A stretch of 64,000 nt of DNA from Paenibacillus dauci (GCF_000971985.1 NZ_LAQQ01000009.1:62001-126000), one strand, 5' to 3'; positions 10,115 through 21,590 are shown, numbered from the stretch's first letter. The notes: generated by a model not told the origin, from the sequence alone. Translations and numbers: made by a program.

Positions 10115-11104
10115 TCAGGACTGGATGAGCGGCTGGCGCTCAATCAGCGCCTCGATTTCCTCTGCGGTAGGCATCGCCTCCGAAGAACTGTGCTTGCTGA
10201 CCACAATCGATGCGGAAGCGCTACCATATTTGAGCGACGTCTCGATGTCTTTGCCGCGAATCAGCGCGTAGAGCAGTGCCGAAGCATAGGAATCTCCCGC
10301 GCCGAATGTTTTGAGAACCTGGGTCTTGTAGGCATGTGCACGGAACGTCTGACCATCACGTGTGTAGGCATACGAACCTTCTACTCCATGCTTGATGACG
10401 ACCAGCTCTGCACTATGTGCAAATAGATGACGCGTTGTATATTCATTGGAGCCCTGCAGTGTGTTCTCCATCATATCGTACTCATCCCGGGTACCGATGA
10501 CAATATCGCATTGCTCGGCAACCATTGAATAATAGACCGCCGTCTCTTCACGGGAAGCCCATGTATACGGACGATAATCCAGTTCGAAAGCGATCCGGAC
10601 ATTGTTTTTCTTGGCCAGCTGGATGGCTCGCAGGGCTGCTTCACGGGAAGGGCTCTGGGCAAAGGCTGTACCAGAGATTAGTAATAGACCAGTCTGACGG
10701 ATATAGTCTTCATCCACTTCCTCCGGACGCAGGTACAGATCGGCGACCTGATCACGGTACATCAGAATGCTGCATTCCTCGGGACTTTTGATTTCGGTAA
10801 AGGCAAGCCCGGTCTTATGACCCTCAGTGTCTACAATAAACCGTGAGGTATCTACACCTGCTTTGCCCATATAGGAACGAATAAAACGTCCATGCTGGTC
10901 ATCGGCAATTTTACCGATAAATCCGGTTTTCAACCCTAGCTTGGCTCCGCCGATAGCAATATTCGCAGGCGAGCCGCCTACATATTTGGAGAAGGTCATC
11001 GTCTCTTCCATCGGACGATTATATTCTACTGCGTTCAGGTCGATACAGGCCCGACCCAACGTGATCAGTTCGAATGTCTTGGTATTATCGAATGCAATCT
11101 TCAT
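10115..11104 (-). CDS. iolC: 5-dehydro-2-deoxygluconokinase
   Basis: A 329-residue PfkB/ribokinase-family kinase that phosphorylates 5-dehydro-2-deoxygluconate (DKG) at the expense of ATP. Seen features are the N-terminal [11 protein letters not shown] strand and the substrate loop [18 protein letters not shown] (PfkB signature 1). The second signature with the catalytic Asp is [17 protein letters not shown] near residue 270. It is third in the operon, 69 nt after iolB. The ribosome binding site is weaker (AAGAAAGAG) than those of its neighbours. Confidence 0.95.
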   Translation of the reverse strand: MKIAFDNTKTFELITLGRACIDLNAVEYNRPMEETMTFSKYVGGSPANIAIGGAKLGLKTGFIGKIADDQHGRFIRSYMGKAGVDTSRFIVDTEGHKTGLAFTEIKSPEECSILMYRDQVADLYLRPEEVDEDYIRQTGLLLISGTAFAQSPSREAALRAIQLAKKNNVRIAFELDYRPYTWASREETAVYYSMVAEQCDIVIGTRDEYDMMENTLQGSNEYTTRHLFAHSAELVVIKHGVEGSYAYTRDGQTFRAHAYKTQVLKTFGAGDSYASALLYALIRGKDIETSLKYGSASASIVVSKHSSSEAMPTAEEIEALIERQPLIQS

Positions 11105-11173
11105 ATCGTCACCGCTCTTTCTTCCATAGGTTAAGGGTTCGGGACAGCTGAGTGGCTCAGGTGGAATTCCAGA

Positions 11174-11995
11174 CTATTCGCGCTCCAGAGTCCACTCATG
11201 ATCCGGATCATTATAAAATTTCCATATGCGCGTTGGACCGGCCATCACATTCAGATAGTAGGACGTATAACCGTCGGGTACTCCGACCGGATGGTATCCT
11301 TTGGGAACAAGTACCACATCGCCATGCTCCACAGCCATTGTTTCGTCAAGAAGACGATCATCTGTATATACACGCTGGAAAACAAAGCCCTGCTGCGGAT
11401 CCAGTTCATGATAATATGTTTCTTCCAGAAACGATTCTTCCGGCAGATTATCCTGATCATGCTTGTGCGGCGGATAACTGGAGAAGTTCCCGGCTTCGGT
11501 ATAGACTTCCACGACCAACAGGCTGCTGGCAGCAGGATGGTTATCCGGCAGGATATTATGCACCATACGGCGGTTCTGATACTTGCCGCGATGTTCCACA
11601 CCTACCTCGTTCGCCGGGATCAGTACAGTAGGAAGCGGCTTGAGGGCAGACGCGTAGCAGAGAGCCACCCGCGCCTGACTGACGCCTTCTATACGGAAAG
11701 TATGTCCGCCGGAGACAAATACACTGTCTGTCGGCTTCTTCTCAAATACGCTATCACGTGTGCCGATTCCGGTAAATGAATGTTCGCCCTCGGTAATGGT
11801 AATACGGCCGGTGACAGCAACAATACAGCATTCCAGATCAGTCAGTTCTTCTTCATGGACAGCACCGGGAGCAAGGTCAATCATGCGGAAGCCTACATAC
11901 TCCAGTGGTGATTCGGCAATGTTCAGGTCATGGACAACAGTTACTCCGTTGTCCTGAGATTGGGACTGCGGTTTGCGCAGCAGATGACTGGTCAA
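11174..11995 (-). CDS. iolB: 5-deoxy-glucuronate isomerase
   Basis: A 273-residue double-cupin isomerase that converts 5-deoxy-glucuronate to 2-deoxy-5-keto-gluconate. The metal-binding cluster SYPPHKHDQD and the second-cupin GDVVLVPKGYHPV are visible, as in KduI/IolB proteins. Translation starts at a TTG (11995) with AGGAGG 8 nt upstream; no in-frame ATG fits. It follows iolA by 14 nt, so the two are surely co-transcribed. Confidence 0.95.
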   Translation of the reverse strand: MTSHLLRKPQSQSQDNGVTVVHDLNIAESPLEYVGFRMIDLAPGAVHEEELTDLECCIVAVTGRITITEGEHSFTGIGTRDSVFEKKPTDSVFVSGGHTFRIEGVSQARVALCYASALKPLPTVLIPANEVGVEHRGKYQNRRMVHNILPDNHPAASSLLVVEVYTEAGNFSSYPPHKHDQDNLPEESFLEETYYHELDPQQGFVFQRVYTDDRLLDETMAVEHGDVVLVPKGYHPVGVPDGYTSYYLNVMAGPTRIWKFYNDPDHEWTLERE

Positions 11996-12009
11996 AGCGG
12001 ATTCCTCCT

Positions 12010-13485
12010 CTATTCAAATGTAGGTTCCGCATAACGGGCGGTAACTACCTTTTTGCGAGTATAAAAATCGACACTGTCTTTGCCGTTGGCATGAAGCGTT
12101 CCATAGAAGGAAGACTTCCAGCCGGAGAATGGGAAGAATGCCATCGGTGCCGGAACACCCAGGTTAATTCCCAGCATACCTGCATCGATGTTTTCACGGA
12201 AGTAGCGAATCGCATTCGCATTGCTGGTGAACAGACAGGCTCCATTGGCAAATTCCGACTGATTGGCAATCTCAACCGCTTCCTTGAGATTTTTCACACG
12301 GATCACGGACAGCACTGGAGCGAAGATTTCTTCTTTCCAGATCGTCATGTCTGTCGTTACGCCTTCAAAGATCGTCGGGCCGATAAAGTATCCATCTCCC
12401 TCCATCCGCTCACGTCCATCGGTCAGCAGGGTGGCACCTTCTTCCAGGCCTTTCTCGATATAACGGATCGTACGTTCCTTGTTCTCTTCACGAATAACCG
12501 GGCCGAGGAATACACCATCATCCAGACCATTACCGATTTTCACGCTCAGTGACTTCTCTTTGAGACGGGCGATAAATTCATCAGCGATGCCTTCCTCTAC
12601 TGTAACAACCGCACAAGCCATGCAGCGTTCACCGGCAGAACCGAATGCCGCGGAGACTACATTCGTAATCGTATCATCGAGGTTCGCATCATTCAGTACA
12701 ATCGTATGATTTTTGGCACCGGTTAGTGCCTGTACACGTTTGAGGTTCTCGCTGCCTTTTTTGTATACATACTCGCCCACCGGCTTGGAACCGACAAAGG
12801 AAATCGCTTTGATCTCCGGATGCTCCAGAATGCCGTTGACCACATCATGTGCACCATAGACGATATTGAACACGCCGTCCGGCAAGCCCGCTTCCGTAAA
12901 TAGTTCTGCCAGCTTCTCGGTCAGCAGCGGTGTACGCTCGGAAGGTTTTAAAATAAATGTATTGCCCAGCGAGATGGCCATCGGGAACATCCAGCATGGA
13001 ACCATCATCGGGAAGTTGAATGGAGCGATACCACCTACCACACCGATTGGATAGCGATAGTTGGTCGCTTCCACATCTGTTGCGATCGAAGCGAGGGAGT
13101 CGCCCATCATCAGGGAAGGCGATCCTGCAGCAAATTCTACATTTTCGATGCCGCGCTGCACTTCGCCCAATGCTTCTGTCAGATTCTTGCCGTTCTCGAT
13201 CGTGATCAGATGTGCCAGATCCTGCTTGTTTTGCTGCAGCAGCTGCTGGTAGTTGAACAAAATGCGTGCACGACGCGGTACGGCAATCTGTTTCCATTTA
13301 TGAAAAGCAGCCAGCGCAATCTCGGCAGCATATTCTACGTCTTCACGTGTAGAGATCGGTACCTGACAAATCAGTTCGCCGGTAGCTGGATTGTAAACGT
13401 CTTCATAATTGGTCGTTTTGCTTTCCAACCATTTGCCACCGATATAGTTTTTCAACTTTCTTGCGGTAGATGTCAACGTGCTCAT
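12010..13485 (-). CDS. iolA: Methylmalonate/malonate-semialdehyde dehydrogenase (CoA-acylating)
   Basis: A 491-residue aldehyde dehydrogenase of the MMSDH type. It shows [10 protein letters not shown] at the start, the NAD-binding [17 protein letters not shown] and [10 protein letters not shown] segments, [12 protein letters not shown], and the catalytic Cys in [12 protein letters not shown] near residue 290. It turns malonate semialdehyde from IolJ into acetyl-CoA and CO2. First gene of the iolABCDHJ operon. It is divergent from iolR across a 472-bp AT-rich region holding a TTGACG-N17-TATGAT promoter and operator repeats. Confidence 0.95.
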   Translation of the reverse strand: MSTLTSTARKLKNYIGGKWLESKTTNYEDVYNPATGELICQVPISTREDVEYAAEIALAAFHKWKQIAVPRRARILFNYQQLLQQNKQDLAHLITIENGKNLTEALGEVQRGIENVEFAAGSPSLMMGDSLASIATDVEATNYRYPIGVVGGIAPFNFPMMVPCWMFPMAISLGNTFILKPSERTPLLTEKLAELFTEAGLPDGVFNIVYGAHDVVNGILEHPEIKAISFVGSKPVGEYVYKKGSENLKRVQALTGAKNHTIVLNDANLDDTITNVVSAAFGSAGERCMACAVVTVEEGIADEFIARLKEKSLSVKIGNGLDDGVFLGPVIREENKERTIRYIEKGLEEGATLLTDGRERMEGDGYFIGPTIFEGVTTDMTIWKEEIFAPVLSVIRVKNLKEAVEIANQSEFANGACLFTSNANAIRYFRENIDAGMLGINLGVPAPMAFFPFSGWKSSFYGTLHANGKDSVDFYTRKKVVTARYAEPTFE

Positions 13486-13542
13486 TGGATTGCTCCTCTC
13501 GATATCACATTTATTTTAAAACCTGCCAAACACAATCACAAC

Positions 13543-13571
13543 TTGGTTATATATTGGTTATATTTTTATCA
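13543..13571 (+). promoter_or_regulatory. IolR-type operator array at the iolA promoter
   Basis: TTGGTTA at 13543, TTGGTTA at 13554 and TTTATCA at 13565 are direct repeats exactly 11 bp apart. The last copy overlaps the iolA -10 box. The motif agrees with the reverse complement of the IolR repeat described in Bacillus subtilis (my recollection: WRAYCAADARD). Confidence 0.65.
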
Positions 13572-13596
13572 TATATAATATAAATATAACCGTCAA
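13568..13596 (-). promoter_or_regulatory. iolABCDHJ promoter
   Basis: On the minus strand: TTGACG (13596-13591), a 17-bp spacer, TATGAT (13573-13568). Good sigma-A match 83 bp before the iolA ATG. Confidence 0.7.
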
Positions 13597-13887
13597 CCCT
13601 TATTAGCACACAAACATGATCATTTACTCAAAACAGGTAAAAAGGCATGGTTATCTGCTGCCTTCTTTCTATAAAAGACCCGATGCAACTTATATAAATC
13701 AAGATAGACAAACATCATAAAAACGCTGCTATTAAAGCATTTAAATCCTTTATTCCAAGATATAAACAAATCTTGTATGCACTCTTATTCTCCAATGAAC
13801 ACTTGCTAAAAGAAAAATATACAAATCAAATTATATGTAAATAGATGCTCTTTTTATCTCATTTCATTATTATATCTGTATACAATT

Positions 13888-13927
13888 TTAATTAACTATT
13901 GATAAACTTTTGGTTATAAACTATATT
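13888..13927 (+). promoter_or_regulatory. iolR promoter with overlapping IolR-type operators
   Basis: TTGATA (13899-13904), a 17-bp spacer and TATATT (13922-13927) form the promoter. Three 11-bp-spaced motifs, TTAATTA (13888), TTGATAA (13899) and TTGGTTA (13910), cover the -35 box and spacer. This arrangement suggests autorepression. Confidence 0.65.
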
Positions 13928-13957
13928 GGGAGTATAACAGATAACAGGAGAATGCCT

Positions 13958-14707
13958 ATGAAAGCCAGACGACTTCAAGATATCGAAGAATACATTCATT
14001 CACGTAAAAATGTAACCCTGGATGAATTGTGCCTCAAATTCGACGTATCCAAGAATACGATCCGGCGTGATATCAACCAGATTATGCAGCGCGGCTCGAT
14101 TGAGAAAGTGTATGGAGGTGTAAGCGCTATCACTGAGCTGGTTCCTTTTGAGAACCGGAATATCAAGCATCAGCCCGAGAAGCATAGTATTGGCCGATTG
14201 GCCGCAGACTGTATCGAGGATAATGACCTGATTTTTATTGATTCCGGAACGACGACGCGCAATATTATCGATTATCTGGCACCAGGACGTCCACTCACTA
14301 TTTTGACCAACAGTCTGGATGTGATCAATGGAGTAGCAGATATGGAATATATCAATCTGCTCGTGATCGGAAATACGTATAAACGCAGTACCCGTTCTTT
14401 TGTCGGGATGGATGATATCCGGTCGCTGGAGAAATATAACGTTAACAAAGCCTTTATGGCGGCTACGGGAGTCAGTATTGTCCATGGCCTCACCAACTCG
14501 GACCTGCTGGAATACGAGATCAAAAAAGTAATCGCCCAAAAAGCGCAAAATCTGATTCTACTAGCGGATCTCAGCAAGTTTGGCCGTTCTACCCTGCTCA
14601 CTTATGCACCGCTCGAAAGTGTGCACACCATCATCTCTTCGGAGCCTTTGCCCGAGGAATACCAGCAATTCTGTATGACGCATCAGATTCGCTCGCGTCA
14701 TCCATAG
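13958..14707 (+). CDS. iolR: Inositol operon repressor, DeoR family
   Basis: A 249-residue DeoR-type repressor. The N-terminal HTH has TLDELCLKFDVSKNTIRRDINQI. The effector domain has IFIDSGTTTRNIIDYL, NKAFMAATGVSI and ILLADLSKFGRS. It is divergent from iolA and has phased operator-like repeats in its own promoter, so it is the better candidate for IolR than the paralogue at 5345. In Bacillus the inducer is 2-deoxy-5-keto-gluconate-6-phosphate, the product of IolC. The ATG at 13958 has AGGAG 7 nt upstream. A tautomerase gene follows after 27 nt. Confidence 0.88.
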   Translation: MKARRLQDIEEYIHSRKNVTLDELCLKFDVSKNTIRRDINQIMQRGSIEKVYGGVSAITELVPFENRNIKHQPEKHSIGRLAADCIEDNDLIFIDSGTTTRNIIDYLAPGRPLTILTNSLDVINGVADMEYINLLVIGNTYKRSTRSFVGMDDIRSLEKYNVNKAFMAATGVSIVHGLTNSDLLEYEIKKVIAQKAQNLILLADLSKFGRSTLLTYAPLESVHTIISSEPLPEEYQQFCMTHQIRSRHP

Positions 14708-14734
14708 TAACTATATATGAAGGAGGAACAAATT

Positions 14735-15124
14735 ATGCCATTATTACGATTTGATCTATTTCAGGGACGCAGTCCAGAGCAGCTCAAGCTGCTGCTTGAT
14801 ACTGCTCATGAAGCCATGGTGGAAGCTTTTGACGTTCCCGCTTCGGACCGCTACCAGATTGTGCACCAGCATCCCACCGGAGAGATGGTTATCGAGGATA
14901 CCGGTCTTGGTTATCCCCGCACCTCGGCTATGGTCGTGATCAGCGTAACGAGCAAGCAGCGTACTACCGAGCAAAAGCAGCGTCTGTATGAGCTGCTGGC
15001 CCAGCGGCTGCAGGAACAATGCAGTCTGGCTCCTACCGATCTGATGGTCTCTATTGTTGAGAACGGCAATGCGGACTGGAGCTTTGGCATGGGAGAGGCA
15101 CAATTTATTACCGGCTCCCTCTAA
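14735..15124 (+). CDS. Tautomerase family protein with N-terminal catalytic proline
   Basis: A 129-residue protein of the YusQ/YrdN-type tautomerase group. The start at 14735 (AGGAGG 8 nt upstream) gives MPLLRFDLF, so after Met removal Pro1 is the expected catalytic base. The [22 protein letters not shown] helix and the conserved YQIVHQHP and [16 protein letters not shown] segments fit the family. It lies 27 nt after iolR, an unusual partner. A role in keto-enol conversion of an inositol intermediate is a guess from context only. Confidence 0.85.
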   Translation: MPLLRFDLFQGRSPEQLKLLLDTAHEAMVEAFDVPASDRYQIVHQHPTGEMVIEDTGLGYPRTSAMVVISVTSKQRTTEQKQRLYELLAQRLQEQCSLAPTDLMVSIVENGNADWSFGMGEAQFITGSL

Positions 15125-15162
15125 GACAGATGAATGTTATATAAAGGTAGCTCTACCAGAAA

Positions 15163-15191
15163 GCGATCCGGCATATCTATTGCTGGATCGC
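15163..15191 (+). terminator. Possible terminator after the tautomerase gene
   Basis: GCGATCC and GGATCGC, extended by GC/GC pairs, form a hairpin with a 9-nt loop, followed by the T-rich CTTCTTT. The U-tract is weak. Confidence 0.5.
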
Positions 15192-15247
15192 CTTCTTTGC
15201 CTGCAGAGGGCTGCAATTGTACACAAAGTGGCATGAACATGCACGTC

Positions 15248-15290
15248 AAAATCCCCCCTGCTCACCGTAACCGGTATACAAGGAGGATTT
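15248..15290 (-). terminator. Possible terminator of the iolETGI operon
   Basis: AAATCC(C)CCCT pairs with AGGAGGATTT. Read on the minus strand the hairpin ends in GGATTTTG, about 60 nt after the iolI stop. Confidence 0.5.
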
Positions 15291-15350
15291 GCAAATAATG
15301 AATGCTTTTCATCTGTGCTGCATTCTGACTACGATGTGGACGTTCTATTT

Positions 15351-16196
15351 CTATACCTGTTCCAGCGTATAATGGCGAGCAAGCACCTGCAGGGTTGTTT
15401 CTTTGGCGATACGGATCGCTTCTTCCGCATCCAATTCATAATATTCCGGACGGAACAGCTCGACAGAAGCCACATCCGAATATCCCTTCTGCTTGATTGT
15501 CGACAGAATATAGTCCAGATCAATAGCGCCCTGACCTGGCCATACCCGATCCTCATCCGTCAGGAAGCCGATCGGATAGTCTTCCGTATCATCCATATGC
15601 AGAATAAAGATCTTGCTGGCATCTGCACGTTCCAGGTCTTCACGCTTGGAACCCATCGCATGGAAATGGAAACAGTCCAGCACCAGTCCTACATTGGCAC
15701 GGTCTACCGCTTCCACAATATCGTAGGCCTGGCCGAATGTATTCACTGTACACTGTGGATGACCTACAAATTCCACTGCCACCCCAATGCCGTAAGGCGC
15801 TGCCAGATCGGATAGCTCACGCAGTACACTGACACAGCTCTGATGGATATCAGACTTCAGAATTTTCTGTTCGGCAACCAGTGGTACAGCCACAATATAT
15901 TCAATGCCCAACTTGGAACCCATCTCCAGCATTCCGCGGAACTCCTTGATGATCTCCTGGTATTCTTCCTCGCTCCGATTGTTAAAAAACACCAGCGCAT
16001 TAAAGGCAAGCGGCTTGATATGATGCGTCTGGAAATACTGAACCAGGTCATCCAGCGAATGATTTTCCAGATATTCAGGCAGCTTGTCCATGGTACGAAT
16101 CTCGATATAGTCGTATCCATGCTTTTCACAGTATTCCAGATCCTTGACCAGATTAGAATTGTTGAGGGTTGTCGCTTGATTAAAACACAGTTTCAT
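15351..16196 (-). CDS. iolI: Inosose isomerase, TIM barrel
   Basis: A 281-residue xylose-isomerase-like TIM-barrel protein with MKLCFNQATTLNNS at the start. Metal-binding candidates are VAVEFVGHP, VLDCFHFHAMGS, ILHMDDTED and VASVELFRPEYY, as in Bacillus IolI. IolI interconverts 2-keto-myo-inositol and 1-keto-D-chiro-inositol, so D-chiro-inositol can also be used. Last gene of the second operon, 137 nt after iolG. CAGGAGAG precedes the ATG. Confidence 0.92.
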   Translation of the reverse strand: MKLCFNQATTLNNSNLVKDLEYCEKHGYDYIEIRTMDKLPEYLENHSLDDLVQYFQTHHIKPLAFNALVFFNNRSEEEYQEIIKEFRGMLEMGSKLGIEYIVAVPLVAEQKILKSDIHQSCVSVLRELSDLAAPYGIGVAVEFVGHPQCTVNTFGQAYDIVEAVDRANVGLVLDCFHFHAMGSKREDLERADASKIFILHMDDTEDYPIGFLTDEDRVWPGQGAIDLDYILSTIKQKGYSDVASVELFRPEYYELDAEEAIRIAKETTLQVLARHYTLEQV

Positions 16197-16333
16197 GGGT
16201 TTTCTCTCCTGTCTTTATGCATAATGGATGTATTCCGGCTTATCCTTTGTCGCAAAATACTAATGGACAGCCGGAACCATCAACTTCAAGGAATACATGT
16301 AATTACGTATGCATTGCCTGGAATTACCTACTC

Positions 16334-17416
<1,083 letters not shown>

Positions 17417-18850
17417 TTATTCCACCGGCGCAGCTTTGGCTGCATAAGTCTGATCATTTTCAAGGTTTTTTTTACCATGGGAGCGGAATTTCTGTTCCAG
17501 TTCTTCGAGGGACAGACCTTTGGTCTCCGGCAGTACAAGTTTGACAAAGGTAATCGCCAGCAGGCCCAGAGCTGCGAAAATATAGAAAGTCGCGGATAAT
17601 CCGATACCACCAAGCAGAACCGGGAACAGCAGTCCTACCAGGAAATTGATGATCCACAGGCAAAATACAGTCATGCCCATACCAAATCCACGCAAACGCA
17701 GCGGGAAAATCTCGGACAGCATCAGCCAGGTGACCGGTGAGATCGCTCCCTGCTGGAAAGCCAGAAACGTAACGGTTAACGCGAGGACAACATAAGGCAG
17801 ACTTGGCGAGCCCGCCAGCCATGCAGTGGCAACCGCAATCAGCAGCAGACAGGTCGTCGTACCGATCAGTCCGGTGAGCAGCATCGGACGCCGGCCCACA
17901 CGGCCAAGCAGCCAGATCCCTACGAAGGTAGCCAGCACGGAAATCACCCCATTGGCGATATTACCGATCAGCGCCGCTTTGGTCTCAAAGCCGGCATCTT
18001 TTAGAATTTCCGTACCATAGTACATGATCGAATTGACACCGGTAATCTGTTGGACAATCGCGATTCCGATCCCGATCCACATAATTCGGCGAACCCATGG
18101 AATCGCCAGATCCTTGAATCCGGCTTTTTGCAATTCTTTCTCCTGCTTGAGATTGTTCTGAATCTGCGCGAGCTCGGAAGCGGCATCCTGTTCGCTGCGA
18201 ATTCTTTTCAATACACCCAGAGCTTCATCATCTTTTTGTTTGGAGACGAGCCAGCGCGGACTTTCCGGTACACGCAACATACCGAAGAACAGCAGAATGG
18301 CCGGCAGTGCTGCAACAATCAGCATATATCTCCATACATGGGAGCTATCGCCCATCATCGTGCCGAGAATAGCATTAATGACAAAAGCCAACAGCTGTCC
18401 GCTAACAATCATCAATTCATTGCGCGTGACAATCCCGCCGCGCCGATCGGCCGGAGACATTTCCGCCAGAAAGGAAGGTACCGTGACTGAAGCGCCTCCG
18501 ACTGCGATTCCGAGCAGAAAGCGGGCAGCTACCATAATGGCTACGTTCGGTGCGAGTGTACATCCTACCGTAGCGATAAAAAAGAGAATAGACAGAAACA
18601 GAATGTTTTTGCGGCGGCCATTACGATCGGACATCCGTCCACCAAAAATGGCTCCAAATGCAGCGCCCAGCAGCAGCGAGCTGGCAACCAAACCTTGTGT
18701 AAACGTATTCAAATTTAGCTGGTCAGCTGCAGACATATAAGGCAGTGCCCCGTTGATCACACCGGTATCATAACCAAAAAGCAGACCACCCAGTGTAGAG
18801 ATAATAATAATTTTACCGAGGAACGCTTTTTGAGTCGCTTCATTTTGCAT
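17417..18850 (-). CDS. iolT: Inositol transporter, MFS sugar porter
   Basis: A 477-residue, 12-segment sugar porter of the major facilitator superfamily. Signatures are [16 protein letters not shown] in the first segment, [11 protein letters not shown] between segments 2 and 3, PESPRWLV after segment 6, the matching RVGRRP loop, and [11 protein letters not shown] at the C-terminus. The ATG at 18850 is chosen (AGAGG 8 nt upstream); it overlaps the iolE stop by 11 bp, implying coupled translation. Position inside the operon makes myo-inositol the likely substrate. Confidence 0.9.
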   Translation of the reverse strand: MQNEATQKAFLGKIIIISTLGGLLFGYDTGVINGALPYMSAADQLNLNTFTQGLVASSLLLGAAFGAIFGGRMSDRNGRRKNILFLSILFFIATVGCTLAPNVAIMVAARFLLGIAVGGASVTVPSFLAEMSPADRRGGIVTRNELMIVSGQLLAFVINAILGTMMGDSSHVWRYMLIVAALPAILLFFGMLRVPESPRWLVSKQKDDEALGVLKRIRSEQDAASELAQIQNNLKQEKELQKAGFKDLAIPWVRRIMWIGIGIAIVQQITGVNSIMYYGTEILKDAGFETKAALIGNIANGVISVLATFVGIWLLGRVGRRPMLLTGLIGTTTCLLLIAVATAWLAGSPSLPYVVLALTVTFLAFQQGAISPVTWLMLSEIFPLRLRGFGMGMTVFCLWIINFLVGLLFPVLLGGIGLSATFYIFAALGLLAITFVKLVLPETKGLSLEELEQKFRSHGKKNLENDQTYAAKAAPVE

Positions 18851-19766
18851 ATTGTTCGCCTCTCTTTCCATTCCATTCCCGGGTGAGCAGCATCTCATCA
18901 ATATATCGGCGTGCGATCAATGCGTATTCCAGAGGATGCGCTACAGCCGGGTCCTGCTCGGCTTCGATTACAATCCACCCACGGTATTCCTGTTCCAGCA
19001 ACAGATCATATACATCTACAAAATTAATGCAGCCATCTCCAGGTACGGTGAACATTCCGCTCAAAAAAGATTGCATAAATGATTTGCCCGCAGAACGGCA
19101 GTCATCCAGTACCAGACGGCGTGCATCCTTGAAGTGCACATGCCGGATGCGCGAAATATGCCGCTGAAGCAGTGTCATATAATCACCGTCCGAGACAAAG
19201 ATATGTCCCGTATCATACAGCAGATGAACATACGCCGGATTCGTCCCTGCCATGAGCCGGTCGATCTCTGCCAGCGTCTGCACGCCCGTACCCATATGAT
19301 GATGATAAACAAGCTTCAGTCCGTAGTTGTCGGCAGCTTTGCCAAGCTGATCCAGTCCCTCGCATAGTGTGTCCCACTCGCTGTCTGTAAAATACGGCTT
19401 CTCGGCAAATACGTTTTTGTCGAGTCCCTGTACACTGTAGGATTGCTCGGATACGACGATCACGTCTGCTCCTACTGCCTGCAGATAACGGCACTGTGTA
19501 TGAAAATTTTCCAGTACGTTCTCCAATCCGTCACGGATCAAAAAGCTGCTGAACCACTGCCCGGCAATGCTGAGCTTGCGCAGCTGCAGTTCCTTATTCA
19601 GTATGTCCTCAGAAGGGAAAAAACCGCCAACTTCAGTTCCTTCAAAACCGGCTACCACAATATCACTCAGCAAATGTTGTAATGTATTCCCAGCGCCAAT
19701 CTCCGGAATATCATCATTACGCCAACCTATCGGGGCTATTCCCCAGCGGATGTTCTGTTCGCTCAT
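18840..19766 (-). CDS. iolE: Inosose dehydratase (2-keto-myo-inositol dehydratase)
   Basis: A 308-residue TIM-barrel dehydratase that begins with the IolE-specific [17 protein letters not shown]. Likely metal ligands are in [27 protein letters not shown] and [10 protein letters not shown]. It removes water from 2-keto-myo-inositol to give the cyclohexane-dione used by IolD. First gene of the second iol operon; AGAGGAGG precedes the ATG. Its promoter carries a cre site and four phased operator motifs. Confidence 0.94.
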   Translation of the reverse strand: MSEQNIRWGIAPIGWRNDDIPEIGAGNTLQHLLSDIVVAGFEGTEVGGFFPSEDILNKELQLRKLSIAGQWFSSFLIRDGLENVLENFHTQCRYLQAVGADVIVVSEQSYSVQGLDKNVFAEKPYFTDSEWDTLCEGLDQLGKAADNYGLKLVYHHHMGTGVQTLAEIDRLMAGTNPAYVHLLYDTGHIFVSDGDYMTLLQRHISRIRHVHFKDARRLVLDDCRSAGKSFMQSFLSGMFTVPGDGCINFVDVYDLLLEQEYRGWIVIEAEQDPAVAHPLEYALIARRYIDEMLLTREWNGKRGEQYAK

Positions 19767-19792
19767 AACCGTCCTCCTCTTTCGGCAACATA

Positions 19793-19832
19793 CTGATAAT
19801 AAATTGATTAACTTTTGATCACTATCTGATTA
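19793..19832 (+). promoter_or_regulatory. IolR-type operator array at the iolE promoter
   Basis: CTGATAA (19793), TTGATTA (19804), TTGATCA (19815) and CTGATTA (19826) are four direct repeats spaced exactly 11 bp. They lie just downstream of the iolE -10 box, over the expected transcript start. Confidence 0.65.
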
Positions 19833-19833
19833 C

Positions 19834-19862
19834 ATATTAATATTAAAAGCGCTTTCAGTCAA
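19834..19862 (-). promoter_or_regulatory. iolE-T-G-I promoter
   Basis: On the minus strand: TTGACT (19862-19857), 17-bp spacer, TAATAT (19839-19834). Confidence 0.7.
19844..19857 (-). promoter_or_regulatory. CcpA binding site (cre) inside the iolE promoter
   Basis: TGAAAGCGCTTTTA read on the minus strand differs from the palindromic cre TGAAAGCGCTTTCA at one base and fills the spacer between -35 and -10. Catabolite repression by glucose is the expected effect. Confidence 0.75.
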
Positions 19863-20021
19863 TTGTTTTATTAACGTTTTCTAATTTTCCGCCTTTTGTA
19901 TTGGTCTCTATGCTTTTTTACCTAAGTTAATAAAGAAAAACCCATTTTAATGAGTAATTTATGGTTAACTCTGTATGTATCTCTATTCTTTCTTCTATAT
20001 TAAGTAAGTAATCAGCACAAC

Positions 20022-20062
20022 AAAAAAGCTGTGTTCCGCACATTTGGCACGGAACACAGCTT
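20022..20062 (-). terminator. Terminator of mntH
   Basis: A perfect 13-bp stem, AAGCTGTGTTCCG and CGGAACACAGCTT, with an 11-nt loop is followed on the minus strand by a T-run (20022-20027 in plus coordinates are A). Confidence 0.9.
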
Positions 20063-20101
20063 CTTGTTTATAATCTATTCGTTTTACTTTATATGATGTT
20101 T

Positions 20102-21469
20102 TTAGCCGAATGCGTGTCCGGTTACTATAATGTAGGCCAGCAGGAACACATTCAGTACCACAATCAGTCCGGTCGCCAGCCAGGCGATACTTTTGACGAT
20201 TGCACCATTGGCAAAGGTACCCATCTTCTGACGGTCACTGGTGAATTTGACCAGTGGTATAACAGCAAACGGCAGCTGCAGGCTTAGTACGACCTGACTC
20301 CACAGCAGCAAATCTCCGGTACCGCTGGAGCCGTATAACCAGGTTACGACAAATGCAGGGATTACAGCCAGCAGACGTGTAATGATCCGGCGCAGTACCG
20401 GGGAGATACGCAGCTGTACGAATCCTTCCATAACGATCTGACCAGCCAGTGTACCGGTAATGGTCGAGTTCTGACCGGAAGCCAGCAGTGCGACAGCGAA
20501 CAGGGTGCTCGCTATACCTACACCCAGTGTCGGACTGAGCAGCTCATAGGCGCCTTCAATCTCCGATACCTGCAGACCATGTCCATAGAATGCAGCGGCT
20601 CCCAGAATCAGGATCGCCGAGTTGATAATAAAAGCAATCGTCAGCGAGAATGCCGAATCCAGACGGGCAAAGCGAACAGCCTCGCGTCGACCTGCTTCAT
20701 CCCGCTTGTACTGGCGGGACTGAATAATCGAAGAATGCAGATACAGATTATGCGGCATAACCGTTGCACCGAGAATCCCCAGTGCTACGAACAGCATTCC
20801 CGAATTGGTGACTACCTCCAGCTTTGGCACATATCCACCGAAGATTGCTGCCACATCCGGACGTGCCGCAATCATTTCAAAAATAAATACAACGAAGATT
20901 GTGGCGATCAGTACGATAACGATCGATTCGATAATGCGGAATCCCTTTTTCTGTAGCAGCAAAAGCAGCAGAACATCCAGTGTTGTAATCACGATGCCCC
21001 ACAGCAGCGGAATGCCAAACAGCAGATTCAGTGCGATCGCCGAACCAATGACCTCAGCCAGATCGGTTGCGATAATGGCTAGCTCTGTCAGAATCCATAG
21101 AAACACCGCTGTCTTTTTGCCGGTCGCATCACGTGTTGCCTGCGCCAGGTCCTTGCCCGTGACGATCCCCAGCTTGGCAGCCAGTGTCTGGAGCAGCATT
21201 GCGATCAGACTTGATAACAGTACGACCGACAGCAGGGTATATCCGAACCTTGATCCTCCGGCGATCGAGGTCGCCCAGTTCCCCGGGTCCATGTATCCCA
21301 CTGCTACCAGGGCGCCAGGTCCTGCAAATGCAAAAAACTTGCGCCAGAAACCGGCATTCTGCGGGATGCTGACTGTATTGTTCACTTCTTCCAGACTGAT
21401 AGAAGAGCTGCTGCGCAGCCAGCTCTTTTTGGCTTCAGGCTGTTTTATTTCAGTATCGGTATTCTCCAT
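20102..21469 (-). CDS. mntH: NRAMP-type Mn(II)/Fe(II) transporter
   Basis: A 455-residue NRAMP permease with about 11 membrane segments. The metal-binding DPGN (residues 61-64) in segment 1 and ATVMPHNLYLHSS in segment 6 are both present, and the GQNSTITGTLAGQIVMEGF segment fits the family. It takes up manganese, and perhaps iron, by proton symport. GGGAGAG precedes the ATG. Expression is probably metal-controlled: a perfect palindrome lies within its promoter (see next entry). Single-gene unit with its own terminator. Confidence 0.93.
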   Translation of the reverse strand: MENTDTEIKQPEAKKSWLRSSSSISLEEVNNTVSIPQNAGFWRKFFAFAGPGALVAVGYMDPGNWATSIAGGSRFGYTLLSVVLLSSLIAMLLQTLAAKLGIVTGKDLAQATRDATGKKTAVFLWILTELAIIATDLAEVIGSAIALNLLFGIPLLWGIVITTLDVLLLLLLQKKGFRIIESIVIVLIATIFVVFIFEMIAARPDVAAIFGGYVPKLEVVTNSGMLFVALGILGATVMPHNLYLHSSIIQSRQYKRDEAGRREAVRFARLDSAFSLTIAFIINSAILILGAAAFYGHGLQVSEIEGAYELLSPTLGVGIASTLFAVALLASGQNSTITGTLAGQIVMEGFVQLRISPVLRRIITRLLAVIPAFVVTWLYGSSGTGDLLLWSQVVLSLQLPFAVIPLVKFTSDRQKMGTFANGAIVKSIAWLATGLIVVLNVFLLAYIIVTGHAFG

Positions 21470-21590
21470 ATTCTCTCTCCCTCACTTCTCTTACGCCCTC
21501 TTTGGCTTGATTTCTGAATAGATTCAGCAAGTTCTCTATGTTGGTCTTGCCAGATGTACGGTTGCAATTTATACATATGCTTCTGAACAT

